In this document: one piece after another, positions 41,637 through 51,328 of the stretch
Layout of the letters: every line of letters starts with the position of its first letter
How positions within the stretch are numbered: the stretch's first letter is position 1
Assembly: GCA_964487565.1 (NCBI GenBank)
Contig: CAZARN010000003.1
Coordinates: 62,001-126,000 of the forward strand
Length of the DNA stretch: 64,000 nucleotides
Reading direction: 5' to 3'
From: Phil1 sp964487565
Lineage (GTDB): Bacteria > Bacillota > Clostridia > Christensenellales > CAG-138
Notes under the pieces: generated by a model
The model's database searches: none
Seen by the model: the letters and a program-made list of their open reading frames with translations, nothing else
Told to the model about the DNA's origin: nothing
Translations under genes and position numbers: made by a program

Positions 41637-41707
41637 GCAGCAAATTCCTTTCAGCGGACGTTATGGAAAATATTGTAAGAGCCAAATATAAAGAAAACCT
41701 TCCCCCG

Positions 41708-41726
41708 TTTATTAAGATTTATTAAG
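41708..41726. promoter_or_regulatory. Direct repeat upstream of the ABC exporter operon
   Basis: Two perfect TTTATTAAG copies with a 10-bp period (41708-41716 and 41718-41726). A 10-11 bp direct repeat near -50 is the usual binding pattern of OmpR-family regulators. On the minus strand TACAAT near 41675 is a possible -10 box downstream of it. Confidence 0.55.
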
Positions 41727-41748
41727 CGCGCCAAAATACGGCGCAAAT

Positions 41749-41777
41749 AAAAAAGAGCCGCCTTTCCGGCGGCCCGC
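41749..41777 (-). terminator. Terminator after the histidine kinase gene
   Basis: On the minus strand GCCGCC-GGAAA-GGCGGC is followed by TCTTTTTT. It ends the two-component operon before the exporter operon. Confidence 0.85.
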
Positions 41778-41791
41778 GCGATGCGTGTTTC

Positions 41792-43096
41792 TCAGCTGTT
41801 GTTTTCGTCCCACACAGGCAGCTCCGTGACGACCGTGAAAACGCCGCCGTCCCCGAATGCCAGGAACCGTCCCTTGTGCTGCTGTATTATCTTCTCGCAG
41901 GTCTTGAGACCTATGCGGTTGCTCTCGACGGCGTTTTGCGCGTTGATCGCGTTTTTGACGGTAATGCGCACCCAAACGTGTTCGAGGCTGAGCTCCATTT
42001 GAACGGGCGCGCCGGAGTCGGCGTATTTTTTGACGTTTGAGGTGATGTTTTCAAATACGCGGGCAAGCCGCGCCGGATCCGCCTGCACATCGGCGCGGAA
42101 GGCCGAAAGCCTGAGCTCGGTTTGAAAGCCTGCGCTTTCAAGCTCGAAGCTGTGCTCCGTCAAAAGCTGGGAAAACAGCTCGTATGCGTCCATACTGCGA
42201 AGCTCCGCGGGCAGTTCGCTGCCCGAGCACAGGGCGTACTCAAAAAGGGTGTCGGTCATTTCCTTTATGCGGTATACCTTGTCGCGGCTCGCGGATATGA
42301 AGTGAAGCAGCTGCTCGTTCGAGGAATACTGCCCGTTTTGTATAAGCTCGATATAGCCCAGAAGCGATGTGAGCGGCGTGCGCAGGTCGTGTGACATGGC
42401 TGTGACTAACGCCTGATTCGCCCGTATTGCCTCAGCTTCGCCGTCCCGCCGCTCAATGAAGGAGCGACGCATGTCGTCAATGCCTTTTGCAAGGCTCGCG
42501 AGCTCGTCGTTGCCCTGAACGGTTATTTTGTATTCAAGATCGCCGCCCTCAAGCACCGAAAGCTCGCGCTCGAGCAGCAGAATATAGCGCAGCCGCCTGC
42601 GCACAAGGCACACAAACAGCGTGACGAACGTGAAAAACGCCAGCGCGCCGCAAACGGCGTCGGCTATGCGGTAGTAATAGGTGTAATAGCCGTAATTCCA
42701 AATGTATACAAGCGCTTCGCCGTCGGCAAACGATATGGGGTAAAGCCTGTTCATTTCCTCCGCGGTAAGCTGGTATTGCACGCTGCCGTTCTCATCGACG
42801 AGCTCCCCGTCGGAATAGAGCATGATAAGAAAGCTGGTTTCCGCCCCGGGGACATTCTGCAATTCGGCAACATCCGTGCTGGAAAGCGCGTTGCTTGTGA
42901 CATAACGCTGTACGACCGCCGCAGCCCGTTCGTTTTGCCGGGATTCAAGATCCGGGTCCATGCTGATGCGGTCAATGATATGGTTGGCTCCGGCGCGGGC
43001 GATGAAAAACACCGCAAGCGCCGCGCATACCGATAACAGAGCGTGCAGCGTAAGCTTGACGCCGAGACGGTTGAAATGCAGGCGAGACTCAGTCAA
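41792..43096 (-). CDS. Sensor histidine kinase (HAMP-type, OmpR partner)
   Basis: 434 residues: membrane helix at about 14-36, an extracellular sensor of roughly 115 residues, a second helix at about 147-167, a HAMP region (LSVLEGGDLEYKITVQGNDELASLAKG), HisKA with His236 in MSHDLRTPLTSLLGYIE, and an HATPase domain with N box FENITSNVKKYAD. The ATP-lid glycines are weak (IGLKTCEKIIQQHKG where GxGLG is usual) but the order is intact. It overlaps the regulator gene by 8 bp. Confidence 0.9.
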   Translation of the reverse strand: MTESRLHFNRLGVKLTLHALLSVCAALAVFFIARAGANHIIDRISMDPDLESRQNERAAAVVQRYVTSNALSSTDVAELQNVPGAETSFLIMLYSDGELVDENGSVQYQLTAEEMNRLYPISFADGEALVYIWNYGYYTYYYRIADAVCGALAFFTFVTLFVCLVRRRLRYILLLERELSVLEGGDLEYKITVQGNDELASLAKGIDDMRRSFIERRDGEAEAIRANQALVTAMSHDLRTPLTSLLGYIELIQNGQYSSNEQLLHFISASRDKVYRIKEMTDTLFEYALCSGSELPAELRSMDAYELFSQLLTEHSFELESAGFQTELRLSAFRADVQADPARLARVFENITSNVKKYADSGAPVQMELSLEHVWVRITVKNAINAQNAVESNRIGLKTCEKIIQQHKGRFLAFGDGGVFTVVTELPVWDENNS

Positions 43097-43790
43097 TGTG
43101 ATAGCCCCTTCCCCAAACGGTCTTTATGACATCGGGATATTGTCCGTCGGCGGTCAGCTTGCGCCGGAGATTTCGTATATGCACCATCACGGTGTTGTTT
43201 GAGGCATAAAAATACGGTTCGTTCCAGATGCTTTCGTATATGTTCTGCGTGGAAAATATCTTTTTGGGGTTGGAGGCGAGCAGCAGCAGTATGCGAAACT
43301 CTATATCAGTAAGCGACAGGTCGCTGCCGTCCAGCTCCACTTTGCCGTTTTCGGGATATATGACGAGGCCGCCGACGGAAATTTTTCCGGCTTCCGCAGG
43401 CCGCGGCGCGTCATCGGAGGCATATTCGCGGTATCTTCGCACCATGGCGCGCACCCGGGCGGAAAGCTCGCTGTATCCGAAGGGCTTTACAAGGTAATCG
43501 TCCCCGCCTGCCGAAAACCCCAGGACTTTATCCGCCTCGCCGGATTTCGCCGTCAAAAACAGTATCGGAGCTTTGGTTATTTTTCTTATTTGCTCGCAGG
43601 CGGATATGCCCGAGCAGCCCGGCATCATGACGTCGAGTATTATGAGGTCGAATCCGCTCCCGGCCGCGTTTACTGCGGAGGGACCGTCCACGGCTTCGAC
43701 CACCTCATAACCGGCGCCGCCGAGTAGCAGCCGCACCACCTCGCGAATATCCGCGTCGTCGTCCGCTATCAGTATCCGTTTTTTATCCAT
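43089..43790 (-). CDS. OmpR-family response regulator
   Basis: 233 residues: receiver 1-118 (Asp10-Asp12, phospho-acceptor Asp53, Lys in VKPFGYSEL) and a winged-helix DNA-binding domain (about 135-230: LTDIEFRILLLLASNPKKIFS, then NTVMVHIRNLRRKL and GRGYHID). It pairs with the kinase that overlaps its end. The TTTATTAAG motif upstream of both this gene and the ABC exporter operon suggests autoregulation and control of the exporter. Confidence 0.93.
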   Translation of the reverse strand: MDKKRILIADDDADIREVVRLLLGGAGYEVVEAVDGPSAVNAAGSGFDLIILDVMMPGCSGISACEQIRKITKAPILFLTAKSGEADKVLGFSAGGDDYLVKPFGYSELSARVRAMVRRYREYASDDAPRPAEAGKISVGGLVIYPENGKVELDGSDLSLTDIEFRILLLLASNPKKIFSTQNIYESIWNEPYFYASNNTVMVHIRNLRRKLTADGQYPDVIKTVWGRGYHID

Positions 43791-43888
43791 ATCGCCCGTC
43801 CCTTCGGCATCGCCCGCGCGGGGCTTTGCAGCGTGGTATTCTTCAGCTCTTATAATACTGCCGCCATCATAATTTATTTGGTGACTTT

Positions 43889-43907
43889 TTCTTAAAGTTT
43901 TATTAAG
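43889..43907. promoter_or_regulatory. Candidate regulator site upstream of the response regulator
   Basis: TTCTTAAAG (43889-43897) and TTTATTAAG (43899-43907) repeat the motif seen at 41708-41726 with the same 10-bp period; the first copy has 3 mismatches. It lies 100 bp before the regulator start on the minus strand. Confidence 0.45.
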
Positions 43908-44033
43908 TTATACAGTCATCGGACACGGATATTATTGGCTAAAGAAAGGCTTTTGTCAATCGGCGGCGTTTATGTTGTTCCGCAGCCGCCCGATCAGGCA
44001 TATCCGGGCGTTTCCTGCTTCGCGTCAAGATCA

Positions 44034-44062
44034 TTGTACGGCCATTACCGGCATGATATAAT
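44034..44062 (+). promoter_or_regulatory. Promoter of the 12-helix LuxR gene
   Basis: TTGTAC (44034-44039), 17 bp spacer, TATAAT (44057-44062); leaves an 80-base leader. Confidence 0.7.
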
Positions 44063-44148
44063 ATATTATGTTAAGGACGGTATTTCATCTCCGCCGGCGT
44101 TCGCGGCAGCAGATCACGAAGAAATAATCATCCGTGGAGAGACAGTTC

Positions 44149-45609
44149 ATGAAAACGCCGCCTTTTATCGAAAAGAAATATTTCGCCTCGCTGCCGTCAT
44201 CCGTGGCAAGGCTGTGGAATATGCGGGAGACCCTGCGTTTCAGGAATATTCGCTGCAGCCGGCTGCAATATTTCTTTGTATTTCCGCTTGCGATGATATT
44301 TGCGAACCTCCAGGAGGTATTATTCATAAGCGACGTCCGTTTATTCGGCCTTGATGCGTCCACCCTGTCTTCCGTCGCATATTGCCTCGGGGCGCTAATC
44401 ATTTATATTTTCTCCGGGAAAAAGAACATATCGGTCATATCAAGACTGTCCGCTATACTTTGCGCGGGAGGCGTCCTCATGTGGATCATCCTTCCTGACG
44501 GCGTGCCCGGCTTTGCTTTTGCGATGGTGTTCATGGCAGGGATCGGAGGGTGCGCGGTAAGCGGCGGATACGCTTATGCGTTTGTGCTGAACAATACGGA
44601 GCGGTTTTTCGGAGCGGTTTTGATCACGCTTTTCTATGGGTTGACGAAGATCGTTGCGGGGATCCCGCTGCCTTCTCCCGTGTGGCTGCGTATATCCATG
44701 CTTCTGACGGTTGCGGGTTCCGCCGTATGTTCAGCCGCATACCGGCAGGCGGATTTCGAGCATGTGCAGACCGGGAAAGACAAAAAAACGGATCCCGCGG
44801 TCGGTCTAATGATGTATTTCTTCATCTCCATGTATTTTACAGATGCGTTCAACTCCTATATACCCGGCGCGGCGGAGCCGGCCACGATACTCATATGCGG
44901 CGTTTCGGGCGTCGCCGCCGTTTTGCTGTGCGTTTTGATGCAGTTCTTTCTGCGGCGCAGCGTATGGACGATCTGTAATTTGTTCTTTATCGCTTTGGTC
45001 GGCAGTTTCGCCCTGCTTTATGCGCCGGACGGCTCTTTCCTCCGCGTGATAGCCGCTTCGCTGCACGGGCTGCAGCTGACGGGATATCTTGCCGGGCTGT
45101 ATCTGCTCGGTTGTGTTCTCAACAAATCGGGGGATTTCAGAATGTTCAAGCAGATAGTTGCCGTTGTTATGCTGGTCGGCGTGCTTGCATACCTCGTGCC
45201 CGATCTGCTGGCGGATATGCCGCTTGTCCTTCACGCGACGGCGATGATCGTTTCCGTGATCCTCTTTGTCGTTTTTTTGATGCTGTCCCCGGCTTACTCC
45301 AGCTATCTTTTTTCAGCGGACTGGTCCGATGATCTGCGAAGACTTACCATGTCCCGCGCAAACCGGCAGACCGGACAGACGGATATGTTCCGTGACCTGA
45401 AACTTACGCCGCGGGAAAAGGAAATCGCCATATTGCTGATGCAGGGATATTCCGTAAAGCAGATCGCCGCGGACATAGGGATCTCCTTTGATACGGCAAA
45501 ATATCACATAAAAAATCTGTATAAAAAGCTCGGTATCGGCAGCCGGTACGAGCTGCACAGCAGACTCGCGTCTTCGGGAAATGACATCCGGGAGCGTGAC
45601 GGCGTGTAA
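44149..45609 (+). CDS. LuxR-family regulator with 12-helix MFS-like membrane domain
   Basis: 486 residues. About twelve hydrophobic spans fill residues 30-400, arranged like a major facilitator protein. A LuxR/GerE helix-turn-helix occupies about 415-475 (KLTPREKEIAILLMQGYSVKQIAADIGISFDTAKYHIKNLYKKLGI). This architecture is known from Eggerthella-type actinobacteria and some Clostridia as membrane-embedded one-component regulators whose ligands are mostly unknown. ATG 44149 is used because GGAGA lies 8 bp upstream; GTG 44134 is in frame. A terminator follows, and a small LuxR gene with a giant surface protein lies beyond it. Confidence 0.87.
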   Translation: MKTPPFIEKKYFASLPSSVARLWNMRETLRFRNIRCSRLQYFFVFPLAMIFANLQEVLFISDVRLFGLDASTLSSVAYCLGALIIYIFSGKKNISVISRLSAILCAGGVLMWIILPDGVPGFAFAMVFMAGIGGCAVSGGYAYAFVLNNTERFFGAVLITLFYGLTKIVAGIPLPSPVWLRISMLLTVAGSAVCSAAYRQADFEHVQTGKDKKTDPAVGLMMYFFISMYFTDAFNSYIPGAAEPATILICGVSGVAAVLLCVLMQFFLRRSVWTICNLFFIALVGSFALLYAPDGSFLRVIAASLHGLQLTGYLAGLYLLGCVLNKSGDFRMFKQIVAVVMLVGVLAYLVPDLLADMPLVLHATAMIVSVILFVVFLMLSPAYSSYLFSADWSDDLRRLTMSRANRQTGQTDMFRDLKLTPREKEIAILLMQGYSVKQIAADIGISFDTAKYHIKNLYKKLGIGSRYELHSRLASSGNDIRERDGV

Positions 45610-45637
45610 ATGATCCGTGCGATAAACCGCGGGCACG

Positions 45638-45670
45638 ACGCCCTGCCGGAGAACGGCAGGGCGTTTTTTG
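45638..45670 (+). terminator. Terminator after the 12-helix LuxR gene
   Basis: ACGCCCTGCCG and CGGCAGGGCGT pair over 11 bp, followed by TTTTTT. Confidence 0.9.
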
Positions 45671-45748
45671 CGACCCTACCCAAAGAGGTAGCTATACAAA
45701 GCCTGTTCGATCACAATAGAATGGAACATGCGGAAGGAGGGAACGGAT

Positions 45749-45958
45749 ATGAGCGCTTCCAAATTCGACGGTATTCTCACTCCGAGGGAGCAGAAAGTGT
45801 TTGTCCTGCTCTTAAAAGGGATGAAAGGAAAAGATATCGCTGCGGCGCTCGGCATCAGTCTATCCGGAGTGGGTTTCTTCACGAAGAAGATCTATAAAAA
45901 ACTCAAAGTACACAGCAAGCCCGAACTGATAATCCGGTATGCGCGGGAAACAGACTGA
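45749..45958 (+). CDS. Stand-alone LuxR/GerE-type DNA-binding protein
   Basis: 69-residue protein that is just a LuxR-type helix-turn-helix (LTPREQKVFVLLLKGMKGKDIAAALGISLSGVGFFTKKIYKKLKV). The size compares with the 74-residue spore regulator GerE, but synteny gives no sign of sporulation. The helix-turn-helix is similar to that of the 12-helix regulator upstream (YKKLKVHSKPEL against YKKLGIGSRYEL), pointing to a shared origin or shared targets. ATG 45749 follows AAGGAGGG. The gene for the 1631-residue exported protein starts 24 bp downstream and is presumably in the same transcript. Confidence 0.8.
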   Translation: MSASKFDGILTPREQKVFVLLLKGMKGKDIAAALGISLSGVGFFTKKIYKKLKVHSKPELIIRYARETD

Positions 45959-45982
45959 TCGTTTGATGAGAGGATCAAAAAT

Positions 45983-48900
45983 ATGAAACGGTTCTTATCG
46001 ATTTTGCTGGTCTTTTGTCTTTTTATAACATTTCTGCCGGCACGCACCGTGACAGCCGGCGGCGCGGTATCATCCGTGCCGATGCTTTCCACGCCTGTTT
46101 ATACATCCGACGATATGGCGGATCTTTCCGCGGTGCCTGAATTTGAATATGAATTTCTTCCTGCGGGCGAAAAATGGATAAACATGGCCGCAAACGACGA
46201 GCCGGCGACCTTCAAAGATGTTTCGTATGAATTGGCGGACGGGGTCGTCGTGCTGCAAACCACTGTTTCGGATAAGATAGCTTCCGCCGGTCAGCTTATT
46301 TCCGGCAGCGCCGTTCAGCTAAAGCCGCCGGAAAAAATAATCCGCGACGGCGGGTATATCGACCGGGGCATTTTGGATCAGGTTTTGTCGTACAGCGGCG
46401 GGACGGCCGACCCCGGCACTGTCGTGATCGACCCGCAGGCGGGCACATCATTCAAAATCAGCGCCAGCACGGCGTTCCCGACCGACTATGGCGAGGCCTC
46501 CCTTGATAAACAGGCAGAGGCACTCGAAAACACATACATGATCGAGCAGCCGCGCATAAACGAGGTGTTCAGTGATTTTTCGATCGGCGGCAAAGACGGC
46601 GAAAAAGTCGGTTTGACGCGCGGAAACATCACCGGCTTCGCCGAAAATGTCGAGGCCTGCGTCGTGCCTGACGGCGCTGTAAAAACCATGTCCTTCGGGG
46701 ATGCGCTCAAAGACTATAAATATCTGACGGGGGATAAGCTTATCAACCTCCAGTTCACGGACACAAAGCTGACTGCCGGCGGAAGCGGAGGCAAACAGCT
46801 TACGGTCACGCTGAGCGGGGGACTTGGCATCAGCGATATCGAAGTCGACGCGAAATATTCCGCGTTTGGCGGCTATCACATGATCATGAACGTGGCGGAG
46901 GAGTTCTATCTTGTCGCCGAAGTACAGGGCACAATTCAGGAGGAGGTCAGGATACCGCTGCTCGGCATTGACATTCCGTTCGGTATAGGACGTGTGAGCG
47001 GAGGGCTTTTCCTCATATTGGGCGTCGACGGAGATATTCGGATCGAGGCCGAAGCGCGGGAGTATACGTCGGCCAGAATGGGCGTGCGCGGGAAAACGTA
47101 CTTCGGGTTACCCGTCAGCGCAAAAGGCGTGTTCAATAAAGAATTTCTCAAGGACGGCGACGTGGATATCGCCGGCAAGATCGACGGATATGTGAAAGTT
47201 GGCCCGCTGCTCGAGATCTCTTTATTCGGTTTGGATCTCGTCGGCGCCGGGGCCTTTGTGGGCGTTGGCCTGCGCGTTGAAAAAGACGGCGGAAAAAGCG
47301 CTGAAAACAACGGCCAAATGCTTGATATCAACCTATACGCCTCCCTCCAAATATACATAAAAATCATCGGGAAAACGTTGAATCTCATCAATTGGACGCC
47401 GTCGCTGCTGCACAAGCGCCAGCAGGATACCGGCGGATATCGCGTCCACATTGAGGAAGCGTATATCGAGATCGGGCGTGTCGGCGGCTATATTGAGGAT
47501 ACGCGCTCGAGTTCGGACGAAGGCGTCCGCGTGCCGCCCGGCATCAATTACCGAATACTTGTGTATCCAAGCGGCGTCGATCCGCAAACGGCGGCTGAAT
47601 CCGATCTGCGAATTTATCCGAAGAGCGGCTGGCAGCAAACCAGCAACGAAGGCGAATTCTTTTTTGAAGAACCCGTAACGATGCTCAAAAAGGGAGATCG
47701 GGTCGCGGTGCAGTTCATGATAGGCAACGAAGTTTTCAGATCGGACCCCGTGGAAGCGCTGTTCCCGTATGACACGGTAACGATCTCGGAAGCGGATTAC
47801 TTCAACGACTTCGTCACAGGAAGCGTCGCGCCGATCAAGGTGATCGATTACGCCGCGCAGCAGGTGGCAAAACCTGGTGATCCCGCCGATCCGCCGGAAA
47901 TGCAATACAAACTGGATTACTATACCGGCCCGATATTCATTCAGGGGCTGTGCGGCCGGATGATGAGCGTCAATGCGCACAATCCGTTGAATCAGGAGCT
48001 TATGCACAGCGAAGTGTATATGCCCTTCGGACAGGGCGGCATCGTGACCGTCATGACGGACGAGCGGGGCAACTTTGACAGCCGCAATCCGCAAATGCTG
48101 CCGGACGGGGAATACGCGCCCGTATTCAACGGCGAGCTGCAAATACGGCCCGGTGCGACCGTTCTTGGAAACGGAAAATTCGATTACAGCAAAAATAAAA
48201 ACATTTCTGCCGTTAAAGTATCGTTCGACCTCAGTCTGTTCGACTATACCGACGAACCGGCGGGTTATACCAATTCGCATACTATACTGATCAATCCCAC
48301 GCATCCGCTCACGGTTTCAAGAACCATCTCGTTTGTCGAAGGCTCTTACAAACGCTATAACGACGGAGATAAGATCGTCGACCGAATGCAGTTCAATGAA
48401 ACCGTGAACATCATCAACAGCGGCGGCACGCGCGCCGTTACAAATCAGGAAGTGCTCGCGTTTTTTGAGGAAGGATGGACGACGCAGGATATTGCCGAAT
48501 ACGCGGACGGCAGGTTCTGGGGGAGCGAAGGCGACGCGCCCGTTCTGAGCCAGGCGGTCAGCGGCGGCAATTTCACCGTCAGTACTGTTCTTGACGATAA
48601 CGGAGATCCCACGTCCTCCGTGAGCGTGAGCAATCGCGTAATCGTGGAATGGGTGTGGCAGGAGCATCCCCTTCCCACGGAAATAACCAGCGAAAACCAC
48701 GCCGCGGTGATCGCCGGAGACAGCTTTCAGGCTGCAGGCAAAGGCATATGGCCGCTTGTCTGGAGTTTGTCCGACGCGCCGGAGGGAATAACGATAGACC
48801 CGGCGACCGGCAGGATCTCCGTTTCGGACAGCGTGAACGCGCAGGATTATACATTTAAGGTTCGACTGGAGCAGGATCCGAAGTACTTCAAAACGGAATT

Positions 48901-50878
48901 GCTACGGACGCAGCCGATGTCCAATGCCTCGTATGTATTCGGGTTCAATAAATCCTCCCTGCAGGCGATCGCCGATTTTTACCGCGACAACAAGGCGAAC
49001 CCGGCGATGAAAGGCGATCCTCCCGTCAATTACATCGGACATTATCCGGCGCCGGCCGCCGAGCAGCTTTTCACACTCACCGTTACTGAACCCGCGCAGA
49101 CGCCTGCGCCCATGCGCACGGCGCCGGATATCGCCTCCGCGTATCACGGGTATCGCTTTACCTTGACGCCGGGTATCGAGGATCTGTCTGTTTTGATAAC
49201 CGCCTCGGGTAGCGCGCCTGTCGTGTGGTCGCTGGCGCCGGCAGGCGACCGCCGCATCCCTGCCGAGATAGGCATAGACGCTGCGACCGGAGAACTGACG
49301 ATACTCAAAAGCATACCGGAAGGCGTTTATTATTTCACGATCAGGGCGGAGAACGATGTCGGAAGCGATACGCAGGACTGCGTTGTTACTGTCACCGATA
49401 CGCGGACCGCGCCGATAATATCGGAAGAAGAACACGGCTATATATTCACCAAACTCGTGGGCGGAGGTGATCTAACCGTCCCGGTCACGGCGTCGGGAAG
49501 CACGCCCGTTTTCTGGCATCTTGAGCAGATTGGAGAGCGGTATATCATACCGGACGAGGTCGCGATCGATATAAACACGGGCATACTCACCGTTAAGGAA
49601 GGGATCGAACCGGGCACCTACTACTTCGTCATATATGCGGAAAACGACGCCGGTGTTGACACACAGGAATGCACGCTGAAGGTGGTGTCATCGCTGTTTC
49701 CATATTCGCCGATGCGTCCGCGCATTTCCATGCCGTCCGACAACGCGGGCCGGGTGATATTGCTGGATGCAAGCTCGGGGTCAGGCGTTCCTCCGATCAC
49801 CCAAACCTTGCCGGCAAACAGCACGACCATACGCGTTGACCATATCCGCGACAGGTATACATACGACAGATTTCACGTCAACGGCGCGGAATTTATCCGC
49901 TGGAACTCGGTTTTCAAACTGAATATCGAGGGTTCACCGGAAGAAGTCGTCTTTTCGGCAAACGCGAAGATGTGCGACAGTTATCATATCTATATCGATA
50001 TGAGCGACCCGGAACTGCTCAATATCGTCACGGATATGGGTAAAAGACTGCAAAACATAGAAGACGCGAAGGATAATCTCGGCGAATATCTGCAAAACGA
50101 GGTCGATCAATATGTGACCGACCCGTGGAACGACGAGTCGCTGCGGCTCAACGGGATGCCGGCTGAATTTGCGCCGTTTGATTTGAACGGACACAGCCTG
50201 TTGACGGAGAGCACGCTGCTCGACTACGGCGTGACGGTAAACGCTGTCCTTTCATCAAAGGGCGGGACCCACAGCGTTCAGCTTGGGGGAACGAACGGCA
50301 CAAGCGTGACAGGAGCATTCTTCAGCGCGCTCGCGCAGGCTCCCTCCGCAGTTCTAGAATTCCGTCAGGAGGGCGCGAACATAAAGTTTTTCGGCAGCGA
50401 CGTCGGGAACGCCGCGGAAGGCCTCATGTATGATTTCGGCTTCGTTCCCATGGCCGAGCACGAGGAACAGATGAGGGCTGCTCTTCCCGACGGACAAAGC
50501 GCGTTTTTCTATTCATTCATCGGGCACGGAGAATTGCCGGGTGTGGCGACATTCTCCGTTACCACCGATATTGCGGAGGGCACGAAGGTGAACGTCTACA
50601 AGTTTGACGCGGCGACAGGCGGATTTTCACTGATAGCGGGGGATATTGCCGTGGGCGCCGGCAGCGTTGTGACCTATAAAAACGACACGCTGTCCGAATA
50701 TCTTATCACAACAAATACGATCGACGGCGCGCAGGTATCGGACATGGTGGGCCGGCAGGGAGGAGAAAACAATGTCTTCCGTCCGGTGTTTGCGATCATA
50801 GGCATCGCCGCGGTCTGTTCGGCACTGGCCGTTTGGGTTTTCCTGCGCCGGAGAAAACGGGCGGGGAGCGTTCAATGA
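45983..50878 (+). CDS. Giant exported protein with Ig-like repeats and C-terminal anchor
   Basis: 1631 residues. Signal peptide 1-27 (FLSILLVFCLFITFLPA). Residues about 30-560 are a region I do not recognise, with Gly-rich beta strands. Residues about 900-960 are a putative-Ig (He_PIG) module (SDAPEGITIDPATGRISV). Two further similar modules span about 1045-1139 and 1143-1236; both read Gly-Tyr-x-Phe, then ASGSxPVxWxL, xIDxxTGxLTxxxxIxxGxYYFxIxAEND. A transmembrane helix (about 1598-1618) with tail RRRKRAGSVQ anchors it; no LPxTG-like motif precedes the helix. No enzymatic domain is visible; adhesion or wall structure is an inference. GAGAGGA precedes the ATG. Confidence 0.85.
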   Translation: MKRFLSILLVFCLFITFLPARTVTAGGAVSSVPMLSTPVYTSDDMADLSAVPEFEYEFLPAGEKWINMAANDEPATFKDVSYELADGVVVLQTTVSDKIASAGQLISGSAVQLKPPEKIIRDGGYIDRGILDQVLSYSGGTADPGTVVIDPQAGTSFKISASTAFPTDYGEASLDKQAEALENTYMIEQPRINEVFSDFSIGGKDGEKVGLTRGNITGFAENVEACVVPDGAVKTMSFGDALKDYKYLTGDKLINLQFTDTKLTAGGSGGKQLTVTLSGGLGISDIEVDAKYSAFGGYHMIMNVAEEFYLVAEVQGTIQEEVRIPLLGIDIPFGIGRVSGGLFLILGVDGDIRIEAEAREYTSARMGVRGKTYFGLPVSAKGVFNKEFLKDGDVDIAGKIDGYVKVGPLLEISLFGLDLVGAGAFVGVGLRVEKDGGKSAENNGQMLDINLYASLQIYIKIIGKTLNLINWTPSLLHKRQQDTGGYRVHIEEAYIEIGRVGGYIEDTRSSSDEGVRVPPGINYRILVYPSGVDPQTAAESDLRIYPKSGWQQTSNEGEFFFEEPVTMLKKGDRVAVQFMIGNEVFRSDPVEALFPYDTVTISEADYFNDFVTGSVAPIKVIDYAAQQVAKPGDPADPPEMQYKLDYYTGPIFIQGLCGRMMSVNAHNPLNQELMHSEVYMPFGQGGIVTVMTDERGNFDSRNPQMLPDGEYAPVFNGELQIRPGATVLGNGKFDYSKNKNISAVKVSFDLSLFDYTDEPAGYTNSHTILINPTHPLTVSRTISFVEGSYKRYNDGDKIVDRMQFNETVNIINSGGTRAVTNQEVLAFFEEGWTTQDIAEYADGRFWGSEGDAPVLSQAVSGGNFTVSTVLDDNGDPTSSVSVSNRVIVEWVWQEHPLPTEITSENHAAVIAGDSFQAAGKGIWPLVWSLSDAPEGITIDPATGRISVSDSVNAQDYTFKVRLEQDPKYFKTELLRTQPMSNASYVFGFNKSSLQAIADFYRDNKANPAMKGDPPVNYIGHYPAPAAEQLFTLTVTEPAQTPAPMRTAPDIASAYHGYRFTLTPGIEDLSVLITASGSAPVVWSLAPAGDRRIPAEIGIDAATGELTILKSIPEGVYYFTIRAENDVGSDTQDCVVTVTDTRTAPIISEEEHGYIFTKLVGGGDLTVPVTASGSTPVFWHLEQIGERYIIPDEVAIDINTGILTVKEGIEPGTYYFVIYAENDAGVDTQECTLKVVSSLFPYSPMRPRISMPSDNAGRVILLDASSGSGVPPITQTLPANSTTIRVDHIRDRYTYDRFHVNGAEFIRWNSVFKLNIEGSPEEVVFSANAKMCDSYHIYIDMSDPELLNIVTDMGKRLQNIEDAKDNLGEYLQNEVDQYVTDPWNDESLRLNGMPAEFAPFDLNGHSLLTESTLLDYGVTVNAVLSSKGGTHSVQLGGTNGTSVTGAFFSALAQAPSAVLEFRQEGANIKFFGSDVGNAAEGLMYDFGFVPMAEHEEQMRAALPDGQSAFFYSFIGHGELPGVATFSVTTDIAEGTKVNVYKFDAATGGFSLIAGDIAVGAGSVVTYKNDTLSEYLITTNTIDGAQVSDMVGRQGGENNVFRPVFAIIGIAAVCSALAVWVFLRRRKRAGSVQ

Positions 50879-51264
50879 CCGCGCAAGGAAAAGACAGGCG
50901 CGACGCGAAAAGCCGAATGACGTTCATTGAGGACGCAAGCAAAAGACTGTTCAAGGAAAAGATAAGCGGCAATATGCCGGAGAGCCTTTTCAAGAAGCTG
51001 CTTGCCGATTATGAGCGGGAGCTGTCCGAATTGGAGGACAAATGCCTTGACCTCCGACAGAGCGCTTAAAGAGGCCGCCAATTCCGGGGCCGATGTGTAA
51101 AGCTGGATGAAGCTGATAAACAATGCGTTTCCATTGACCGGCTCGACCTGGCCACCGCGTTTCGTCTGATAGACCAGGTATCCGTCCGCGAACAGGACGA
51201 CAAGCGGGGCCATAAGAGCCAGAGCATACAAATCAAATACAATTTTGTGGGATGTTTGAGCTGA
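50875..51264 (+). pseudogene. Frameshifted C-terminal remnant of a large serine recombinase
   Basis: The frame opened by ATG 50875 (overlapping the preceding stop) reads through a coiled-coil segment typical of the recombinase C-terminal part (DASKRLFKEKISGNMPESLF, then LLADYERELSELEDK) and ends at 51069. Continuing in the other frames gives SWMKLINNAFPL and then DRLDLATAFRLIDQVSVRE, with the family's ending IQIKYNFVGCLS, stopping at 51264. At least one frameshift and in-frame stops break it, and the catalytic resolvase domain is missing. It lies just before two tRNA-Ser genes, so it is probably the relic of an excised or decayed mobile element. Confidence 0.75.
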
Positions 51265-51282
51265 CATTTTCCAAAGGCTCCG

Positions 51283-51325
51283 TAAAAAGCATTATGAGCC
51301 ACGAAATAAATCGTGGCTCATAATG
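51283..51325 (-). terminator. Terminator of the tRNA-Ser genes
   Basis: CATTATGAGCCACGA and TCGTGGCTCATAATG form a 15 bp stem with an AATAAA loop; on the minus strand it is followed by CTTTTT. Confidence 0.85.
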
Positions 51326-51328
51326 ACT

